Assembly: GCA_020025455.1 (NCBI GenBank) | Contig: JAHHSC010000051.1 | Location: 1 to 9,480 of the forward strand | Origin: Lawsonibacter sp. | GTDB taxonomy: Bacteria > Bacillota > Clostridia > Oscillospirales > Oscillospiraceae | Reading direction: 5' to 3' | DNA: 9,480 nt | Part shown: one piece after another, positions 6,999 to 9,480 of the stretch | Position numbering within the stretch: the first letter of the stretch is position 1 | Layout: the number at the start of each line of letters is the position of its first letter | Notes under the pieces: generated by a model | Database searches by the model: none | Told to the model about the DNA's origin: nothing | Seen by the model: the letters and a program-made list of their open reading frames with translations, nothing else | Translations under genes and position numbers: made by a program

Positions 6999-7009
6999 TT
7001 GCGTGTTCG

Positions 7010-7038
7010 ATTGTATCGTTCCGCTCAAACTTTGTCAA
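7010..7038 (-). promoter_or_regulatory. Strong sigma-A promoter of the MoxR/VWA unit
   Basis: On the minus strand the consensus -35 TTGACA (7038-7033) and -10 TACAAT (7015-7010) are separated by 17 bases. The predicted start is near 7003, leaving a leader of about 78 bases before the MoxR ATG. One mismatch from full consensus implies substantial basal transcription. Confidence 0.82.
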
Positions 7039-7118
7039 TCTCTTTCCCCGTTACGATGCCCCAACGCAGGCCGATTTAAAACGCCTTTTGCACACCCCCA
7101 AGGGCCCGGTATGGTGCC

Positions 7119-7151
7119 AAAAGGCCTGTTCCCGGACGGAGAACAGGCCTT
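7119..7151 (-). terminator. Intrinsic terminator after the sugar-kinase gene
   Basis: On the minus strand an 11-bp perfect stem, AAGGCCTGTTC (7151-7141) with GAACAGGCCTT (7131-7121), has a 9-base loop. The trailing T-run is short (TTTT, 7122-7119). It lies about 28 bases past the kinase stop. The strand between here and the MoxR promoter (7039-7118) holds nothing I recognise. Confidence 0.7.
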
Positions 7152-7179
7152 CTCTGATTTCAGACGTTCCGGAGCCCGG

Positions 7180-8151
7180 TCACCGGGCTTCCTCTATTCG
7201 CATGAGCTTCTCCACCGCGGAACGCTCGGGCACTGAGGAGATCCCGCCCGGCTGCGTGGTAGACAGGCTGGCGGCGGCCATGGCAAAACGCCCCACCCGC
7301 TCCAGCTCCTCTGCGTTCAGCGTCCCCGGGTCCTTGCCCAGCTCCAGCAGCATATGGACGGCGCTGCCGCCGAAAATGTCCCCCGCGCCAGTGGTGTCCA
7401 GCGCTGTGACCTTGGGCGGTCTGCCCCGGAACGACGCGGTGCGGTTCTTTAAGATACAGCCATCTGCCCCCAGGGTGACCATAGCCAGCCGGATGCCGAA
7501 CTCCTCCAGCAGCCGGTCCGCCCCTTCCTCCGGGGCGCAGCCAAAAAGAAACTCCACTTCCCGGTCGCTGAGCTTTGCCACGTGCGCCCAGCGAAGCCCC
7601 CACAGCATCTGGCTTTTTGCTTCATTCAGGTTTTGCCAGAGGTGTTCCCGCAGGTTCGGGTCAAAGGTGATGAGTTTTCGTTGTCTCTTGGCGTAGTCAA
7701 CCGCCCGCTCGGTGGCCGTCCGGGCCGGCTCATCGGTGAGGGACAGGGAGCCGAAATGAAACACCTTCGCCCCATCAAGCATGGAGAAGTCCAGCTCTTC
7801 CGGGCGGAGCATGGTATCGGCTCCGGGTTTGCGGGCAAAGCTGAAGGACCGCTCCCCGTGGTCGTCCAAGGTCACAAAGGCCATGGTGGTAAAGGCACCG
7901 CTGTCCCGGACAATGCCGCTGGTGTCAATGTTCGCCTTTTTCAGCGTGCCCACCAGCAGGTCCCCGAAGGCATCCGCCCCTACCTTGCCCAGAAACGCGG
8001 TCGTATTGCCGTATTTGGCCAGCGCGGCCAGAAAATTACCGGGTGCGCCGCCGGGATGGGCGGCCATGGTGGGGTACCCGTCCCCGTCGGCCTGCACGGT
8101 GGTGAAGTCGATCAGCAGCTCCCCCAGCGCTACAACATCATACGCTTTCAT
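7180..8151 (-). CDS. PfkB-family carbohydrate kinase, probably fructokinase
   Basis: 323-residue ribokinase-fold kinase, cytosolic, transferring phosphate from ATP to a sugar hydroxyl. The N-terminal PfkB region carries PGGAPGN at 33-39, the sugar-binding signature seen in fructokinases. The C-terminal signature DTTGAGD is at 252-258, with D258 the catalytic base and the GAG anion hole intact. FDPNLR at 163-168 and HFGSLSL at 132-138 are also typical of the fructokinase/2-keto-3-deoxygluconate kinase branch. Fructose is the best guess; another ketose or keto-sugar acid is possible. The ATG lies 3 bases after the rsmH stop, and its ribosome site AGAGGAG (8164-8158) sits within the last rsmH codons, so the two are probably translationally coupled. 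No sugar transporter or hydrolase is adjacent. Confidence 0.88.
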   Translation of the reverse strand: MKAYDVVALGELLIDFTTVQADGDGYPTMAAHPGGAPGNFLAALAKYGNTTAFLGKVGADAFGDLLVGTLKKANIDTSGIVRDSGAFTTMAFVTLDDHGERSFSFARKPGADTMLRPEELDFSMLDGAKVFHFGSLSLTDEPARTATERAVDYAKRQRKLITFDPNLREHLWQNLNEAKSQMLWGLRWAHVAKLSDREVEFLFGCAPEEGADRLLEEFGIRLAMVTLGADGCILKNRTASFRGRPPKVTALDTTGAGDIFGGSAVHMLLELGKDPGTLNAEELERVGRFAMAAASLSTTQPGGISSVPERSAVEKLMRIEEAR

Positions 8152-8154
8152 GGC

Positions 8155-9198
8155 TCACTCCTCTCCCCGCACGGCCCAGCGCAGCTTGGTGGATCTGGCA
8201 CGGGGGTTCTGGAAACATTCCTCGGCGGAGGGACGCGTGACCTCCTGGGCGATATCCGTGTAAACCCCGGTCCTCAGCCCCTGCTGAAAGGCTTTCTTGA
8301 CCAGCCGGTCCTCGCCGGAGTGGAAGGTAAGGATGGCGGCCCGTCCACCGGGCTTCAGCACGCCGGGCAGCTTCTCCAGAAACGCGTAAAGCACCTCAAA
8401 CTCGCTGTTCACGTCAATTCGGAGGGCCTGAAACGTGCGCTGACAGGACTTTTTCACCGCTTCCTTCCGCTCATTGGCGGGCAGAAAGTCCAGCGCCTGC
8501 TCCACCAGCGCAGCCAGCTGCTTGGTGGTCTCGATGGCGATGCCCTTCTTCCGGGCCCTCCAGATGGTGCGGGCAATGCGGTCGGCATAGGGCTCGTCGG
8601 CGTTCTCCACCAGCATACACGCGATCTCCTCCTGGTCCAGCTGGGCCAGCCGCTGGGCGGCAGACTCGCCGGTGGATGGGTCCAGACGCAGGTCCAACGG
8701 GCCGTCGTACTTGAAGGTAAAGCCCCGCTCCGGGTTGTCGATCTGCATGGAGGACACGCCCAGATCGGCCAGCACAAAGTCGAATTTCTCACCGGGGGCC
8801 ACCTGGTCCAGGTTGGCAAAGTTCATCCGGCGGATGGTCAAAATCTCCGGTCCATAGCCCGCATCGGCCAGGCGTTTTTTGGTTTTCTCGGACTCGATGG
8901 GATCTACGTCGGTGGCGTACATATGGCCCTGACCCTGGAGCTGCTCCAGCATTTTGCGGGTGTGGCCGCCGTAGCCCAGGGTGGCGTCCAGACCGACCTG
9001 TCCGGGCCGGATCTGCAAAACGTCCAAAATTTCCTGCACCATGATGGAGCGGTGCATTCCCGCAGGGGTCTTGCCGCTTTTGATGATTTTCTCCACGTCA
9101 TCCTGATACTTCTCCGGGTTCAGCTCCTTATATTTCTCCCGGTAGCTGTGGGGGTGGGTGCCTTTGTAGCGCACCCGGCGCTTGTGCTCCTGCTCCAT
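8155..9198 (-). CDS. rsmH: 16S rRNA (cytosine1402-N4)-methyltransferase, divergent extended RsmH
   Basis: 347-residue SAM-dependent methyltransferase of the RsmH (MraW) family, which N4-methylates C1402 in the decoding centre of 16S rRNA. Motif I is DATLGYGGHT (71-80), the acidic SAM contact is around D97/D99, and the catalytic-region DLGVSS is at 145-150. SCQRTFQALRIDVN (251-264), FHSGEDRLVK (292-301) and RARSTKLR (333-340) are also present. It differs from typical RsmH (about 310 residues, starting near HxSVL) by a basic, charged extension of about 48 residues before H50. It also has Gly in place of the usual Leu in FHSLED, and lies outside a dcw cell-division cluster. This matches a second RsmH clade I recall in Clostridia; whether it still methylates C1402 is not proven. 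The start at 9198 is chosen for its AAGGAG site; in-frame alternatives at 9231 and 9282 lack one. Confidence 0.88.
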   Translation of the reverse strand: MEQEHKRRVRYKGTHPHSYREKYKELNPEKYQDDVEKIIKSGKTPAGMHRSIMVQEILDVLQIRPGQVGLDATLGYGGHTRKMLEQLQGQGHMYATDVDPIESEKTKKRLADAGYGPEILTIRRMNFANLDQVAPGEKFDFVLADLGVSSMQIDNPERGFTFKYDGPLDLRLDPSTGESAAQRLAQLDQEEIACMLVENADEPYADRIARTIWRARKKGIAIETTKQLAALVEQALDFLPANERKEAVKKSCQRTFQALRIDVNSEFEVLYAFLEKLPGVLKPGGRAAILTFHSGEDRLVKKAFQQGLRTGVYTDIAQEVTRPSAEECFQNPRARSTKLRWAVRGEE

Positions 9199-9207
9199 GG
9201 TTGTCAG

Positions 9208-9213
9208 CTCCTT
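9208..9213 (-). promoter_or_regulatory. Ribosome binding site fixing the rsmH start
   Basis: AAGGAG on the minus strand lies 9 bases before the ATG at 9198. The upstream in-frame ATGs at 9231 and 9282 have no comparable site, and the latter sits at the edge of the tRNA terminator T-run. Confidence 0.65.
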
Positions 9214-9266
9214 TTCGTTGTTCTCGGTCATACCACCGCAGCGGCATGCGTAAGGTGTCGGTTCAT

Positions 9267-9304
9267 AAAAAAATCGGAGCAAGCGTTATTATGCTTGCTC
9301 CGAT
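9267..9304 (-). terminator. Intrinsic terminator of tRNA-Phe
   Basis: A perfect 12-bp stem (9304-9293 with 9284-9273 on the minus strand) with an 8-base AT-rich loop is followed by seven T (9273-9267). It begins one base after the encoded CCA of the tRNA. It lies between the tRNA and rsmH, with no recognisable promoter after it. Confidence 0.9.
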
Positions 9305-9305
9305 G

Positions 9306-9381
<76 letters not shown>

Positions 9382-9401
9382 GGGGTTATCACAACATTTA
9401 T

Positions 9402-9430
9402 ATATTATCATTCTATTGCCACTTTGTCAA
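9402..9430 (-). promoter_or_regulatory. Strong sigma-A promoter of tRNA-Phe
   Basis: On the minus strand the consensus -35 TTGACA (9430-9425) and -10 TAATAT (9407-9402) are spaced by 17 bases. The start is predicted near 9395, about 14 bases before the mature tRNA end. The sequence upstream of the -35 (9431-9460) is AT-rich with short inverted repeats and could act as an UP-type element. The -35 region TTGACAAAGT is shared exactly with the MoxR/VWA promoter. Confidence 0.88.
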
Positions 9431-9480
9431 GAAATTCCTGAATATTCTTCCCGAATTTCCCCGTCTCCCCTTGATTCGCC

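Noticed and set aside
7172..7189. A short inverted repeat (AGCCCGG..CCGGGCT) over the sugar-kinase stop codon.
   Set aside because: It has no following T-run and lies mostly in coding sequence. The 7119-7151 hairpin just downstream explains termination.
5608..7236. Two + strand open frames (5608-6327 and 6457-7236) opposite the VWA and MoxR genes.
   Set aside because: Both are antisense to genes with good motifs and ribosome sites, and neither gives a recognisable protein.

Overview
The window looks like chromosomal housekeeping DNA from a GC-rich (roughly 60% by eye) Gram-positive anaerobe of the Clostridia, most likely the Oscillospiraceae. This rests on near-consensus sigma-A promoters (TTGACA-N17-TAATAT type), strong AGGAG-type ribosome sites, and protein styles typical of that group: a cysteine-rich Mrp, an extended second-clade RsmH and an orphan MoxR/VWA pair. 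The genus assignment is inference; no 16S or other decisive marker is present. I see no insertion sequence, phage gene, CRISPR array or other sign of transfer.

Layout, left half (+ strand). The window opens inside a class B penicillin-binding protein whose 5' end is missing. A clear promoter then drives mrp, an Fe-S cluster carrier/ATPase. Next comes a compact intergenic region in which a promoter overlaps the first arm of a perfect 15-bp hairpin, followed by trxB, a thioredoxin reductase. A perfect 38-bp palindrome at about 3733-3770 ends trxB and the convergent minus-strand genes.

Right half (- strand), read in the direction of transcription from the right edge. A tRNA-Phe(GAA) gene has a textbook promoter, encoded CCA and its own terminator. 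It is followed by rsmH (16S rRNA C1402 N4-methyltransferase, divergent clade) and a PfkB-family sugar kinase translationally coupled to it, then a terminator. A second unit with its own strong promoter encodes a MoxR-type AAA+ ATPase and a CobT/NorD-like von Willebrand A protein, closed by a terminator. Last is a low-molecular-weight protein tyrosine phosphatase gene that ends at the shared palindrome.

Functional themes are cell-wall synthesis, Fe-S and thiol redox, translation (tRNA-Phe and 16S methylation), sugar phosphorylation and tyrosine dephosphorylation. The least understood part is the MoxR/VWA unit. Its ATPase has an Asn where the Walker A motif normally has Ser/Thr, and no Nor, Cbb, Cob or gas-vesicle partner lies beside it. 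Other items worth attention are a DxDxDGxxD calcium-loop-like segment in the penicillin-binding protein and the promoter/terminator overlap ahead of trxB. I found nothing that I would call a wholly new system.
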